From Candidatus Borkfalkia ceftriaxoniphila (GTDB taxonomy: Bacteria > Bacillota > Clostridia > Christensenellales > Borkfalkiaceae), in assembly GCF_004134775.1 (NCBI RefSeq), contig NZ_SDOZ01000002.1, forward strand, positions 248,001 through 312,000: 64,000 nt of DNA. Reading direction: 5' to 3'. The notes under the pieces were generated by a model. That model was not told where the DNA came from. It saw only the letters and a list, made by a program, of their open reading frames with translations, and made no database searches. Positions 32,520-42,180 of the stretch are shown here, piece after piece; position 1 is the first letter of the stretch, and each line of letters opens with the position of its first letter. The position numbers were made by a program, and so were the translations under genes.

Positions 32520-34640
32520 TTACTGCTTTTTGTTGCGGTTTTCTCTCTTTTCTTTCAGTTCTTCCTTGCGCGCCTTTTTCACGGAAACGACTTCCGACTC
32601 TTCCTTGGGTTTGATGACGAGAAGGACGATGATTCCGATCAGGCACAGGCCGCCGATCGCCATGAATACGACGGAGAGCACGTTGTCGCGCAGCCAGTAC
32701 GTTTCGCCGTGCACGGTGTCTACTTCGGAAGTGACGTTGACCACCTGGTGCGATTCCGCGGACATACGGTCGCTGTCCACAACTTTGACGGTGATCATGT
32801 AGAATCCCTTTTCCTGCGGAATGAAACTGCGGGAAGAAGGCCTCCATTCGTAGACGTTGTCCCCTTCGTCTTCTTCCTTATCGGAATCGTATTCTTCGAT
32901 CTCTTTCCACGTATATTTCGAGGGATCGGAATTGACTTCGTCCAGCGTCAGCGACGAACTGTCGCCGTCCAGACGGAAGAGTTTGTATTCGCTGCTGTAT
33001 CCCGAAAGCCCGACGATCTCGAAAGCGGGGAAGGTAAAGGTCACGTCGATGTACCCGAGATCGTTGATCTCGCTCTCTTCGATGGAAGGCCCGTTGTTGT
33101 ACACGTCGAACGTGAAGGAAGGGATTTCTTCCACGTCCCACACGTTGCTGCTCGTAACGTTGTAGGTCTTGCCGTCCTTCTCATACTGCATAACGTTGCC
33201 GAATTTGTTTTTGGCAACGACTTTAAATTCATATTTGCCCGCGGTCGCGATCTCGAATTTGAGTTCGTTATAGGAAAGTCCCGTCGCCGAGCCGCTCTCC
33301 GTGGTCTGGTTTTTGTAATAAACGTCGAACGTGAGTTCGGTGTAACCGCAATCCGCGTCGGAAATCAAAGAGCGCAGCGAAGGGAGATAATAATACGCGC
33401 CCGTACCTATCTGAATGCTCTTGCCGTCCTTGCGCGCGGCTTCGCTCACGGCTGTCTGGTATGCGCCAACATTCTCCTCAATATAATCGGGGCGGGAATC
33501 GACTTTCTTGCTCACCCGCACGTATTCTTTGGTACTGCCATCGACTTTGGCGGAAAGCGCATAATCTTCGAGATAGTAGAACGCATGGTTGTCGCCGTCG
33601 GAAAGGCGGAACGCTACGCTGACGTAGGCGTTGTCCGTGCCGTTGTACAGATCGTTCTCCATGAACACGACTTTGGAAAGCGTGTCGGATTTCTCGTAAT
33701 AGAGCCCCTTGTCCGTCTCGTCCTCGGCGGTCTCGTCGGGGTCTTTGTCGGTATCCGTGCCCTTGAACACGAACGAATAGAATTCGGTGGAAACGGAACT
33801 GTCCAGAACGTCGATATTCTTATAATCGAAATCCAGCGTATCGCCGAGTTTCAAAACTTTCACTTCGTCGTTGAGAACGAAGATGGGCGCCGCGTCGTCT
33901 TCGATCTTGCCGCTATCTTTATCGAGCGCCATGCTCTGATTGTTGAGTTTGCGGATCTCCACTCTCTGCTTGTCCGCGCCGCCCTCTTTCATCTCGTCGA
34001 GCGAGAAAGTGAGCGGGGTGAGCGAGGAAGAACTGTATTCCGCGTAATTGGATCCGATATTGGTAAAGGTGCCCGCGTACTTGCCGTTGACGGTCACGTA
34101 AAACTCGCCCGTGGTGCCGTCGAGCGCGGGTTTATCATCGATCGCGGCTTCGGTCAGAGCGATCACGAATTCGCCGTTCTGCGCGGTAACGGAAACACCC
34201 GCTTCCTTTTGATCGTTGACGTAGGCGGTATAAGCGCCGTTATCCGCTTCGAAAGTGAGCGTGTTTTCGCTCTTTTCCTCTTTATTCATGGTGTGCTGGG
34301 CGGCTTCGAGTTTCATGCTGAATTTGCTGAAATTTTCGCCGTCGAAAGCGATCGTGGCGGTGAAATATTTCGCCGTGCCGACCGTTTCGCCCTCGGCTCT
34401 TTCATACCATTTGAGCGCAAGATTTTTACGGTATGAAACGGTGGACTGTTCGCCCATCTGGTAGGTCACGTTTTTGTTCGTCTCCGTATTGTCGTAACTC
34501 GCGCCGACCGAGGTGGTGAATATATTGACCGCCGAATAACTCTCCGCCGATGCCGAAAACACGGTGACGGCGAAAAACGCGGCAAGGCTCAACGCCAATC
34601 CCGTTATCAAGCTGAACAATTTAACAGTATGTCTCTTCAT
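32520..34640 (-). CDS. large membrane-anchored surface protein, function unknown
   Basis: 706 residues from the ATG after GGGAG. A signal peptide (residues 1-32, ending SASAES) is followed by about 600 residues of beta-rich extracellular sequence with acidic stretches (DTDKDPDETAEDETD). Near the C-terminus one membrane helix (VFMAIGGLCLIGIIVLLVI) leads into a highly charged lysine/glutamate tail. Two segments, ENDLYNGTDNAYVSVAFRL and QTTESGSATGLSYNELKFEI, look like Ig-like or cadherin-like strands. No catalytic motif was recognised. A TTGACA-17-TAAAAT promoter lies 77 bases upstream. The gene is monocistronic. Confidence 0.65.
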   Translation of the reverse strand: MKRHTVKLFSLITGLALSLAAFFAVTVFSASAESYSAVNIFTTSVGASYDNTETNKNVTYQMGEQSTVSYRKNLALKWYERAEGETVGTAKYFTATIAFDGENFSKFSMKLEAAQHTMNKEEKSENTLTFEADNGAYTAYVNDQKEAGVSVTAQNGEFVIALTEAAIDDKPALDGTTGEFYVTVNGKYAGTFTNIGSNYAEYSSSSLTPLTFSLDEMKEGGADKQRVEIRKLNNQSMALDKDSGKIEDDAAPIFVLNDEVKVLKLGDTLDFDYKNIDVLDSSVSTEFYSFVFKGTDTDKDPDETAEDETDKGLYYEKSDTLSKVVFMENDLYNGTDNAYVSVAFRLSDGDNHAFYYLEDYALSAKVDGSTKEYVRVSKKVDSRPDYIEENVGAYQTAVSEAARKDGKSIQIGTGAYYYLPSLRSLISDADCGYTELTFDVYYKNQTTESGSATGLSYNELKFEIATAGKYEFKVVAKNKFGNVMQYEKDGKTYNVTSSNVWDVEEIPSFTFDVYNNGPSIEESEINDLGYIDVTFTFPAFEIVGLSGYSSEYKLFRLDGDSSSLTLDEVNSDPSKYTWKEIEEYDSDKEEDEGDNVYEWRPSSRSFIPQEKGFYMITVKVVDSDRMSAESHQVVNVTSEVDTVHGETYWLRDNVLSVVFMAIGGLCLIGIIVLLVIKPKEESEVVSVKKARKEELKEKRENRNKKQ

Positions 34641-34716
34641 TCTATGCTCCCATCGCAATTTATTGTCGTAAGGCCGAACCTCGGCCGAGTACTGCATTGT
34701 ATGACTGTACCTGTCT

Positions 34717-34745
34717 ATTTTACACGCAAAACGATCTTTTGTCAA
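34717..34745 (-). promoter_or_regulatory. promoter of the large surface-protein gene
   Basis: Consensus TTGACA, 17-base spacer, TAAAAT on the minus strand. Confidence 0.7.
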
Positions 34746-34803
34746 ACGCATTTTTCCGCTTTTGCCAAAAATTTAGCGCATTTTAAACGATTTATCAAAA
34801 CCC

Positions 34804-35499
34804 TCACAATTTCAACGGTTTTTCGGTATCGAAATACTTCCATGGTCCGTCCTCGGGGGGCTGCGCCATAAATTTCATGCGCTCTTTGGTAACGGGATGG
34901 GTAAAGGAAAGCGAATACGCCCACAGCGCCAGATTGCCCTTTCGGGCAGTCTCTCCGCCGTAGCGCATATCGCCGAACACGGGATGGGAAAGCCCCGCCA
35001 TCTGCACGCGGATCTGATGCGTGCGCCCCGTGTGCAGTTTGACTTCGACAAGGGAAATTTTGATTTTATCTTCCAGCACGCGGTAGTCCAGCGAGGCGAG
35101 TTTCGCCCCCTCTTCCGTCTGCGTGCAGATATATACCATATTGTTGAGGGGATTTTTTTTGAGATAGTTGACCACGGTCGCGCTGCTCTCTTTCGGAGTC
35201 CCGACGAGCACCGCGAGATATTTTTTCTCGAAATCGCCCTCTTTCATCTGCGCGGACAGCCGCGCCGCCGCCTTACTGGTCTTGGCGAACACCATCACGC
35301 CGCCCGTGGGCCTGTCCAGCCTGTGTACGAGCCCCACGTACACGTTGCCGGGCTTATCGTACGTGACTTTGAGATAGCGTCGCACCATTTCCAGAAGGCT
35401 GTCGTCGCCGCTCTCGTCGCCGCACGAGGGAACGCCCTGGGGCTTTAAGACGACGATGACGTGGTTATCTTCGTAAAGTATATTGAGATCTTTATCCAT
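34804..35499 (-). CDS. RluA-family pseudouridine synthase without S4 domain
   Basis: 231 residues from the ATG after GGAGG; it overlaps the upstream methyltransferase by eight bases. The catalytic motif is HRLDRPTGGVMVFAKTSKAA and the binding motif LHTGRTHQIRVQMAGLSHPVFGDMRYGG. The absence of an N-terminal S4 domain matches RluA/TruC-like enzymes. It is translationally coupled to the RlmI-like methyltransferase, so both probably modify rRNA. Confidence 0.88.
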   Translation of the reverse strand: MDKDLNILYEDNHVIVVLKPQGVPSCGDESGDDSLLEMVRRYLKVTYDKPGNVYVGLVHRLDRPTGGVMVFAKTSKAAARLSAQMKEGDFEKKYLAVLVGTPKESSATVVNYLKKNPLNNMVYICTQTEEGAKLASLDYRVLEDKIKISLVEVKLHTGRTHQIRVQMAGLSHPVFGDMRYGGETARKGNLALWAYSLSFTHPVTKERMKFMAQPPEDGPWKYFDTEKPLKL

Positions 35500-36349
35500 G
35501 GATGTAAATTCCTCCCGCGCCGCAGGGAAGAGGAATGCCCTCCTCCGTAGCAATGCCCACCTCGTAAGCCTCCGTTTTGCCCGAAAAGCGTTTGAGATTG
35601 AGCGTTAAAATATTTTTGAGCACCATGGGCTGCAAACCCGTGGTATAACTGTTGATGAGAAAAAAGAGCGGATCGTCCGACAGTATCTGACTGCACAATC
35701 CGACGAAGGGAAACAACTCGCTCTCGATCTTCCACATTTCGCCGTTCGGTCCCCTGCCGTAGGAGGGCGGATCCATGATGACCGCGTCGTATCTGTTGCC
35801 GCGGCGGATCTCTCTTTGCACGAACTTTTTGCAGTCGTCGACGATATAGCGGATCCCCGAAGCAATGCCCGAGAGCCGCGCGTTTTCGCCCGCGCGCTCA
35901 ACCATGCCGCGGGCCGCGTCCACGTGCGTGACTTCCGCGCCCGCCTTGGCGCACGCGACCGTCGCCCCGCCCGTATAGGCGAAGAGATTGAGCACGCGTA
36001 CGGGACGGCCCGCCTTTTGAATGAGCGACGACATCAGATCCCAGTTGACCGCCTGTTCGGGAAACAGCCCCGTATGCTTGAAGCCCATGGGCTTGATCTT
36101 AAAAGTGAGATCGCGGTAGGACACGTTCCACTCTTCCGGGAAGGCTTTTCGCGTTTCCCAAAAGCCGCCGCCCCGATCGCTGCGGCGATACACGGCGTTA
36201 AGTTTGGGAAAGGAAAAAAGGTCGCTCTGCGCCTGCCAGATGGCCTGCGGATCGGGACGGAGAAGATAGATATCTTTCCAGCGTTCCAGTTTGTATCCGT
36301 CGCCCGTGGCGAGGATGGAATAATCCTTCCAGTTTTCCGCGATTCTCAT
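35492..36349 (-). CDS. RlmI-like SAM-dependent RNA methyltransferase
   Basis: 285 residues from the ATG after CAGGAG; the longer frame runs into the upstream tandem repeats and is rejected. The class I methyltransferase core shows VLNLFAYTGGATVACAKAGAEVTHVD (SAM-binding loop) and IMDPPSYGRGPNGEMWKIE, the DPPSY motif of COG1092 23S rRNA m5C methyltransferases. It lacks the N-terminal PUA domain of E. coli RlmI. It lies just downstream of the tandem repeats, whose last extended -10 box could drive it. Confidence 0.85.
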   Translation of the reverse strand: MRIAENWKDYSILATGDGYKLERWKDIYLLRPDPQAIWQAQSDLFSFPKLNAVYRRSDRGGGFWETRKAFPEEWNVSYRDLTFKIKPMGFKHTGLFPEQAVNWDLMSSLIQKAGRPVRVLNLFAYTGGATVACAKAGAEVTHVDAARGMVERAGENARLSGIASGIRYIVDDCKKFVQREIRRGNRYDAVIMDPPSYGRGPNGEMWKIESELFPFVGLCSQILSDDPLFFLINSYTTGLQPMVLKNILTLNLKRFSGKTEAYEVGIATEEGIPLPCGAGGIYIHG

Positions 36350-36406
36350 ATAAACTCCTGCGGTCGATTTGTCATTTTCTGTTGAAATACTCTGCCGTTC
36401 CCATGT

Positions 36407-36412
36407 ATTATA
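36407..36412 (-). promoter_or_regulatory. extended -10 element before the methyltransferase operon
   Basis: TGTTATAAT on the minus strand, 58 bases before the methyltransferase ATG and abutting the repeat array. The -35 region is weak, as expected for TGN-type extended -10 promoters. Confidence 0.45.
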
Positions 36413-36420
36413 ACATTCCA

Positions 36421-36740
36421 TGTTGCAATACTTCGCGCGAAATCCCTTGCAAGCAAGTTTTCCGGGTATTATAACATAAAACCACCCCAAAAGTAAACTT
36501 TTGGGCGGTGTCTTCCGACACCTTCGTTTTGCCTGTGGCAAAACCGCTTTTATGTTGCAATACTTCGCGCGAAATCCCTTGCAAGCAAGTTTTCCGGGTA
36601 TTATAACATAAAACCACCCCAAAAGTAAACTTTTGGGCGGTGTCTTCCGACACCTTCGTTTTGCCTGTGGCAAAACCGCTTTTATGTTGCAATACTTCGC
36701 GCGAAATTCCTTGCAAGCAAGTTTTCGCGCTTGTATTATA
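36421..36740. repeat. tandem repeat array: 2 full and 1 partial copies of a 132-bp unit
   Basis: Copies begin at 36,421, 36,553 and 36,685 with a period of exactly 132 bases. The two full units appear identical; the third stops after about 50 bases with a few changes. Each full unit carries five consecutive inverted repeats: TTCGCGCGAA, CTTGC/GCAAG, CCAAAAG/CTTTTGG, GGTGTC/GACACC and GTTTTGCC/GGCAAAAC. It also carries TGTTATAAT, an extended -10 box on the minus strand (36,468-36,473 and 36,600-36,605; a variant at 36,735-36,740). The period is a multiple of three, so 44-residue repeat frames stay open by chance. A structured RNA or dispersed element is likely. Confidence 0.85.
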
Positions 36741-36764
36741 AAACATTTTCCCGTAATTTGTAAA

Positions 36765-36795
36765 GTAAAAGCCGCGTCTTTTGCAAAGCCGCGGC
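36765..36795 (-). terminator. terminator after the LTA-synthase-like gene
   Basis: Stem GCCGCG / CGCGGC with an inner CTTT/AAAG pairing, then TTTTACTTT on the minus strand. Confidence 0.65.
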
Positions 36796-36800
36796 AAAAT

Positions 36801-38714
36801 TCAAACTTTCGGAAATTCGTGTTCGGCAAAGTAATCTTTAAAATACAGCGCGTCGATATATTTCAGTTTTTCGAGATGTTCGCTCGCGCGCGTCACTAAA
36901 TCCGCTTCGGAAAATCCGTTTCCCTTATAGACGACGGAATTGAGGGAATAGCCGACGAAATCCTCGGTGATGAAACATCCGTACGCACGCGAGAATATCA
37001 CGCTCTCCCGATCGGAAAACACGTTGTGCCCGAAATACAGGTTGGAGTAATAGGGAATGCCCAGAAGCGTCAGGACCGTGGGCAAGATATCCGCCGTAGT
37101 CGTGAATTTTTCGATATCCTTGCCCTTCCCCGCAGTTTCGAGCGCCGTTTTCGCCTTCGTATCGTAGATGAACATGGGCACGTGGAAAATTTCGCTCTGC
37201 ATATCGACGAGCCCCTTGCCGCGATAACTCAGGCGGTCGTAGTAGGCGTTATGGTCGGAATAAATGACGATGGTCGTCGAATCCAGCAGATCTTTCGCTT
37301 CGAGATCGTCCAGCATAATGCCGATCGCCGCGTCAAAGTCCATCAGCGCCGCCGCATAGGTGCGAAGATAATTGTCGTATTTGTTGTCGGTCTCGGGATA
37401 GACGTTGTATTTGTCCAGCCTGTCGTAATATCCCTTTTCTTCGAGAGAGGAGCGTACATCGTAGTAACCGCCGTGGGTGGTATAACTGATTATGTACGAA
37501 AAGAAGTTGCCGTCCGCGGGGAACATTTCGTCCTTCATTTTGTCCATCATCTCGGAATCGAGATTGCGCTCTTCCAACAGTTCCTGATAATTTGTCACGC
37601 CGTATCCTTCCATCTCCTCGATGCCGTACAGATGGTCGAAGCCCAACGATTCATGCAGTTCGCTGCGGTTATAGAAAGTCGCCTCGTTGTTGTGGAAAGA
37701 ATTGATTTTCGCGCCCTCGTTCGTCTCCCTGTAAAGGTTGGGGAGCGAAAAAGGATACGCGTTATCCTTGTAATTGTTACAGACAAAGCCGCGCGAGGGG
37801 TAATTGCCCAAAAGCGACTGCGCCTCGGATATATCCGTCTTTTCGCGCGAATAATGGTTTTGGCAGACGATACTCTCCTCCGTCAGCCGCGAAATGTTGG
37901 GATACAGGTACTGCGCCAGCCCGGGATAATTGGTGACGGGAAACCACTCCATCGACTCCGCGAGGATCATCACGACGTTGTTGCCCGCGCTCACGCCGAA
38001 CAATTCGCCGTTTTCCGTCTTGTTCCGAAAATAAAACTCCGAACTGTCCTGCCAAGTCGCCACCTTGGGCGAAGTGAGAAACGGCCCCGTGACGAACTGA
38101 TATAAAACGTCGCCCGTCACGCCGTATTTTTTATATTCGTTGTCGTTATCGTACAGGAGATCGGCGTAATAACTGTCGGAGGTGGTGTTCACGAAATTGA
38201 GCACGTTGGGCACCGCGAGCGCGGACACGAGCAGAACGCCCGCGAGCGAACAGCACACGATGCGGAGGCGCGGATTTTTTTCGATCTTCACGTCTTTGAG
38301 TTTGACGGCGTTGAACACGCCGTAGAGTAAAAACCCCGCCACGGCGATCGCGCCGGGCACGAGAAATCCGAAGTTGACGAGTTGCCCTTCCATCATGCCC
38401 AGACCGTCCGCCGCCTGATACAAAAGCGAATAATCGAATGCCGTGCCGTTGATGTCGAACAGCAGGATAAAGCCCGCGTCCACGCTCAGGATCGCAACGA
38501 GCACGAAAGAAAGGATCGCAACGCGCCAGGCATAGGAGCGCACCATCGCGGTAAGCGACACGATGACGGCGAGCAAGGCAAGCGAAAACCAGGGCGCGTG
38601 TATGAGAATGCCGTTATCGGTAAAGAGCAGCGCGTACATTTCCAGAAGCGCCGCTAAAAGCACGAACGGTACAAATATGAAGTTGTGTTTAAAAAAAACT
38701 TTCAATGAATTCAC
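36801..38714 (-). CDS. LtaS-like sulfatase-fold phosphoglycerol transferase
   Basis: 637 residues from a GTG. Five membrane helices occupy about residues 10-155. The extracellular domain has alkaline-phosphatase/sulfatase motifs: NVVMILAESMEWF, the nucleophile threonine in SREKTDISEAQSLLG, and TIVIYSDHNAYYDRLSYRGKG with the metal-binding DH. Lipoteichoic acid synthases use this layout to add glycerol phosphate to a glycolipid anchor. Homologues can instead add phosphoethanolamine, so the donor is inferred. A TATAAT box lies about 35 bases upstream. Confidence 0.85.
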   Translation of the reverse strand: MNSLKVFFKHNFIFVPFVLLAALLEMYALLFTDNGILIHAPWFSLALLAVIVSLTAMVRSYAWRVAILSFVLVAILSVDAGFILLFDINGTAFDYSLLYQAADGLGMMEGQLVNFGFLVPGAIAVAGFLLYGVFNAVKLKDVKIEKNPRLRIVCCSLAGVLLVSALAVPNVLNFVNTTSDSYYADLLYDNDNEYKKYGVTGDVLYQFVTGPFLTSPKVATWQDSSEFYFRNKTENGELFGVSAGNNVVMILAESMEWFPVTNYPGLAQYLYPNISRLTEESIVCQNHYSREKTDISEAQSLLGNYPSRGFVCNNYKDNAYPFSLPNLYRETNEGAKINSFHNNEATFYNRSELHESLGFDHLYGIEEMEGYGVTNYQELLEERNLDSEMMDKMKDEMFPADGNFFSYIISYTTHGGYYDVRSSLEEKGYYDRLDKYNVYPETDNKYDNYLRTYAAALMDFDAAIGIMLDDLEAKDLLDSTTIVIYSDHNAYYDRLSYRGKGLVDMQSEIFHVPMFIYDTKAKTALETAGKGKDIEKFTTTADILPTVLTLLGIPYYSNLYFGHNVFSDRESVIFSRAYGCFITEDFVGYSLNSVVYKGNGFSEADLVTRASEHLEKLKYIDALYFKDYFAEHEFPKV

Positions 38715-38790
38715 CCGTCGGATTTTTTACGTTCATTATAGGCTGCCCGCTTGAACAATCTATAAATAATTTGTTAAAAAATCATTAAGT

Positions 38791-41700
38791 TTATACTTTC
38801 ACGACGGTAATCGCCGCCTTTGCGCCGTTCAATTCCCATTCTTTGGTAAACCCTTCCGCCTCGCCTTCGCAAAGTTCGTCCGCAAGAACGATTTTGGCAA
38901 TGGCGCCGCCGCGGCTCTTCAAGACCGCCGCGACGTTTCCGTCCGCTCTGTAAAAGACGCGGATGCGGTCGGTCACTTCAAAGCCCGCGTCTTTGCGCAT
39001 GGTCTGAATTTTCGAGATCAGTTCGCGTTCAACGCCCTCTTCGACGAGTTCTTTCGTGAGCGCCGTATCCAGCGCGACGGTCACGCCCCCCTCGCTTGCG
39101 GACACGTATCCTTCCGCGCTCTCGGTGGAGATGAGAAGATCTTCCGCGGTCAGTTCCACTTCCGTGCCGTCCAGAACGGTTTTGAAACTGCCTTCCTTGA
39201 CCGCCGCCACGACTTTCGCGCCGTCGCAATTTTGCAAAAACGCGCGGATGGCGCCCAGTTTCGCCCCGTATTTGGGGCCGAGCGTTTTGAGTTGCGGTTT
39301 CAGACGGTACGTGATGAACGCGCCCGCGTCCTCCGCCTCTTTATATTTTTTGATATTGAGTTCGTCTAAAACGATGCCTTTGAGTTCGTCGGAAAGTTTT
39401 TCGCGCCCTTCGGCTACGACGACCATTTCCGCGAGCGGCTGACGGTTTTTGAGATTGCCCGCGTTACGCGCCGCCCTGCCCAGTACGACGACGTCGAGCA
39501 CTTCGTCCATGCCGCGTTCGAGTTTTTCGTCCACGAACGATAAGTCGCTTTGCGGGAATGCGCACATGTGCACGGATTTTTCCGCTTCCGGATAGAACGC
39601 GGGCACGAGATTTTGGTACATCTGTTCGGCGATAAAGGGAGTAAAGGGCGCCGTCAGTTTTGCCAGCGTCACCAAAACGGTGTACAGCGTCGTGTAAGCC
39701 GCCGCCTTGTCCTTCGTCATCTCCTTGCCCCAGTAGCGCTCGCGGCCGCGGCGCACGTACCAGTTGGAGAGCACGTCGCAAAAATCCTGCAAGGCGCGCG
39801 CGCAGTCGGTGATCTCGTATGCGGCGAGCCCCTTATCCACCCGCGCGATCAAAGTGTTGAGTTTGGACAGGATCCAGCGGTCCATGACGCTCAAAGCGCA
39901 GGTTGTCAGATCGTATTTGCTCGGATCGTACCCGTCGATCTCGGCATAGAGCACGAAAAAGGCGTAGGTGTTCCAGAGCGTGCCCATGTATTTTCTCTGC
40001 GCTTCGGACACGGCCTCCTCGTAAAAGCGGGAAGGCAGCCAGGGCGCGCTGGAAGTATAGAAATACCAACGCACGGCGTCGGCGCCCTGCTTATCCAGAA
40101 CGCTCCACGGATCTACGACGTTGCCCTTATGCTTGGACATTTTCACGCCGTTTTTATCGTTGACGTGCCCTAAAACGATACAGTTTTTAAAGGGCGCTTT
40201 GCCGAAAAGAATGGTGGAAATGACGAGCAGCGTATAGAACCAGCCGCGCGTCTGGTCGACCGCCTCGCTGATGAAGTCGGCGGGGAAAGTCTTTTCGAAC
40301 ACTTCTTTGTTTTCGAAGGGGTAATGATACTGCGCGAAGGGCATGGAGCCCGAATCGAACCAGCAGTCGATGACCTCGGGCGTGCGCTCCATGACGCCGC
40401 CGCATTCGCAGGGGAAAGTACAGCCGTCGATATACGGGCGGTGCAGTTCCACGTCGCCCGAAAGTCCGCAAAGTTTTTTGAGTTCCTCTTTGCTGCCGAT
40501 CACGTGCACCTTGCCGCACTTTTTGCATACCCAGACAGGGAGAGGCGTGCCCCAGTAACGGTCGCGGGAAAGCCCCCAGTCGATGACGTTTTCCAAAAAG
40601 TTGCCCATGCGCCCCGATTTGATGGTTTCGGGCATCCAATGCACGGAGTTGTTCGCGGCGATGAGTTCGTCTTTGACCGCGGTCACTTTGATGAACCAAC
40701 TTTCGCGCGCATAATACAGGAGCGGCGTGTCGCAGCGCCAGCAATGGGGATAACTGTGCTCGTATACCATTTCCTTAAAGAGGAGTCCCTTGTCTTTGAG
40801 CATGGCGATGACGGTTTTATCCCCTTTCTTTACGAACACGCCCGCAAGGTCTTTTGCGGCGGGCACAAAACAGCCGCGCTCGTCCACGAGGTTGACGACG
40901 GGAAGTTCGTATTTTCTGCCCACGCGGTAGTCGTCCTCGCCGAACGCGGGCGCGATGTGCACGATGCCCGAGCCGTCGGTCAAGGTCACGTAGCCGTCGC
41001 ACACGACGTAGTACGCCTTTTCGCGGAACGAGCCGAGCGCGTAGTCGAAGAGCGGCTCGTATTCCGTATATTCGTATTCTTTGCCCTTTTTGACGGAAAG
41101 CGTCTGATAATTTTCAAAAAGGGTCGGAACGAGCGCCTCGGCGAGGATATAGCGCGCGCCGTCCTCCGCCAAAATTTCCGCGTAGTCCTCTTCGGGATTG
41201 ACGCAGAGCGCCACGTTGGAGGGAAGCGTCCAGGGCGTGGTCGTCCATGCGAGGAAATAGCGGTTTTCTTCGCCTTTTATGCGGAAGCGCACGAACACGG
41301 ACGTTTCCTTGACGTCTTTATACCCCTGCGCGACCTCGTGCGAAGAGAGCGCCGTGCCGCAGCGCGGGCAATAGGGAACGATCTTGTGCCCCTTGTACAA
41401 AAGGCCCTTTTTCCAGATTTCTTTGAGCGCCCACCATACGCTTTCGATATATTTATCGTCGTAGGTGACGTAAGGGTTGTCCATGTCCGCCCAGTAACCC
41501 ACGCGTTCGGACATCTTTTCCCATTCGCCCTTGTATTTCCACACGCTCTCCTTGCATTTTTTGATGAAAGGTTCGATGCCGTACTTTTCTATGTCCTGCT
41601 TGCCGTCCATGCCGAGAAGTTTTTCTACTTCCAGTTCGACGGGCAGGCCGTGCGTATCCCAGCCCGCTTTGCGGAGCACGTGCTTGCCCTTCATGGTCTG

Positions 41701-41913
41701 ATAGCGCGGCACGATGTCTTTCATCACGCGCGTCAGGATATGCCCGATATGCGGCTTGCCGTTGGCCGTGGGCGGGCCGTCGTAAAAGGAAAATTCTTCT
41801 CCCTTTTCGTTCCGGTCCACGCTCTTTTCGAAGATGCCGTTCTGTTTCCAGAATTCGACGATCTCTTTTTCTCTTTCCACGAAATTCATCGTGGTGTCTA
41901 CTTTCTTATACAT
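38791..41913 (-). CDS. ileS: isoleucyl-tRNA synthetase
   Basis: 1,040 residues from the ATG after AGAGGTGA. Class I signatures are PTANGKPHIGHILTRVMKDIVPRYQ and KMSKHKGNVVDPW, with the editing domain between them (LAWTTTPWTLPSNVALCVNPEEDY) and the WDTHGLPVE segment. The C-terminal anticodon region has SVMDRWILSKLNTLI. The size and domain order match bacterial IleRS of the longer, eukaryote-like type, which lacks the C-terminal zinc finger. Transcription is controlled by an isoleucine T-box leader directly upstream. Confidence 0.96.
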   Translation of the reverse strand: MYKKVDTTMNFVEREKEIVEFWKQNGIFEKSVDRNEKGEEFSFYDGPPTANGKPHIGHILTRVMKDIVPRYQTMKGKHVLRKAGWDTHGLPVELEVEKLLGMDGKQDIEKYGIEPFIKKCKESVWKYKGEWEKMSERVGYWADMDNPYVTYDDKYIESVWWALKEIWKKGLLYKGHKIVPYCPRCGTALSSHEVAQGYKDVKETSVFVRFRIKGEENRYFLAWTTTPWTLPSNVALCVNPEEDYAEILAEDGARYILAEALVPTLFENYQTLSVKKGKEYEYTEYEPLFDYALGSFREKAYYVVCDGYVTLTDGSGIVHIAPAFGEDDYRVGRKYELPVVNLVDERGCFVPAAKDLAGVFVKKGDKTVIAMLKDKGLLFKEMVYEHSYPHCWRCDTPLLYYARESWFIKVTAVKDELIAANNSVHWMPETIKSGRMGNFLENVIDWGLSRDRYWGTPLPVWVCKKCGKVHVIGSKEELKKLCGLSGDVELHRPYIDGCTFPCECGGVMERTPEVIDCWFDSGSMPFAQYHYPFENKEVFEKTFPADFISEAVDQTRGWFYTLLVISTILFGKAPFKNCIVLGHVNDKNGVKMSKHKGNVVDPWSVLDKQGADAVRWYFYTSSAPWLPSRFYEEAVSEAQRKYMGTLWNTYAFFVLYAEIDGYDPSKYDLTTCALSVMDRWILSKLNTLIARVDKGLAAYEITDCARALQDFCDVLSNWYVRRGRERYWGKEMTKDKAAAYTTLYTVLVTLAKLTAPFTPFIAEQMYQNLVPAFYPEAEKSVHMCAFPQSDLSFVDEKLERGMDEVLDVVVLGRAARNAGNLKNRQPLAEMVVVAEGREKLSDELKGIVLDELNIKKYKEAEDAGAFITYRLKPQLKTLGPKYGAKLGAIRAFLQNCDGAKVVAAVKEGSFKTVLDGTEVELTAEDLLISTESAEGYVSASEGGVTVALDTALTKELVEEGVERELISKIQTMRKDAGFEVTDRIRVFYRADGNVAAVLKSRGGAIAKIVLADELCEGEAEGFTKEWELNGAKAAITVVKV

Positions 41914-41937
41914 ACGATCACCTCTTGAAATCAAAAA

Positions 41938-42174
41938 AGCCCTTTATTTTCGGAAAAAATAAAGGGCTGATACCACCAAAAACATTCTGTCAAACGCCTC
42001 TTTTGATAACGCGGAGAGAAAAACCGCGAGCAAGGCTACTTTTCAGCATTTCGCCCGCCGACTGATAAGGTGATACCGCCGCCCGTTCTTTCCGCCGCTT
42101 TTCACCGTGCGCGGCTCTCTTTGGGAAATATTTCGGGTACGGACTGTCCTTTTTTAGCGCCTTTGTCGATTCCG
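41938..42174 (-). promoter_or_regulatory. T-box riboswitch (isoleucine) in the ileS leader
   Basis: On the minus strand, Stem I shows the AGAGAG motif (complement of 42,115-42,120), then a distal loop, then the specifier codon ATC (complement of 42,072-42,074) followed by a purine. The T-box sequence GGTGGTATC follows near 41,970. A strong terminator hairpin (arms AGCCCTTTATTTT at 41,938-41,950 and 41,956-41,968, then TTTTTT) ends the leader. Uncharged tRNA-Ile should pair with the specifier and T-box to allow readthrough into ileS. Confidence 0.9.
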
Positions 42175-42180
42175 AGGTTT

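Noticed and set aside
36421..36740. CRISPR array
   Set aside because: Units are 132 bases, contiguous and appear identical, without unique spacers, and no cas gene is present.
36408..36797. Open frame of 129 residues with 44-residue repeats on the minus strand, and a second one in another frame
   Set aside because: The frames stay open because the DNA repeat period is a multiple of three. They have no ribosome site, and two frames are open at once, so a structured DNA/RNA element is more likely than protein.
40324..41928. 534-residue frame on the plus strand
   Set aside because: It is antisense to ileS with no motif of its own.
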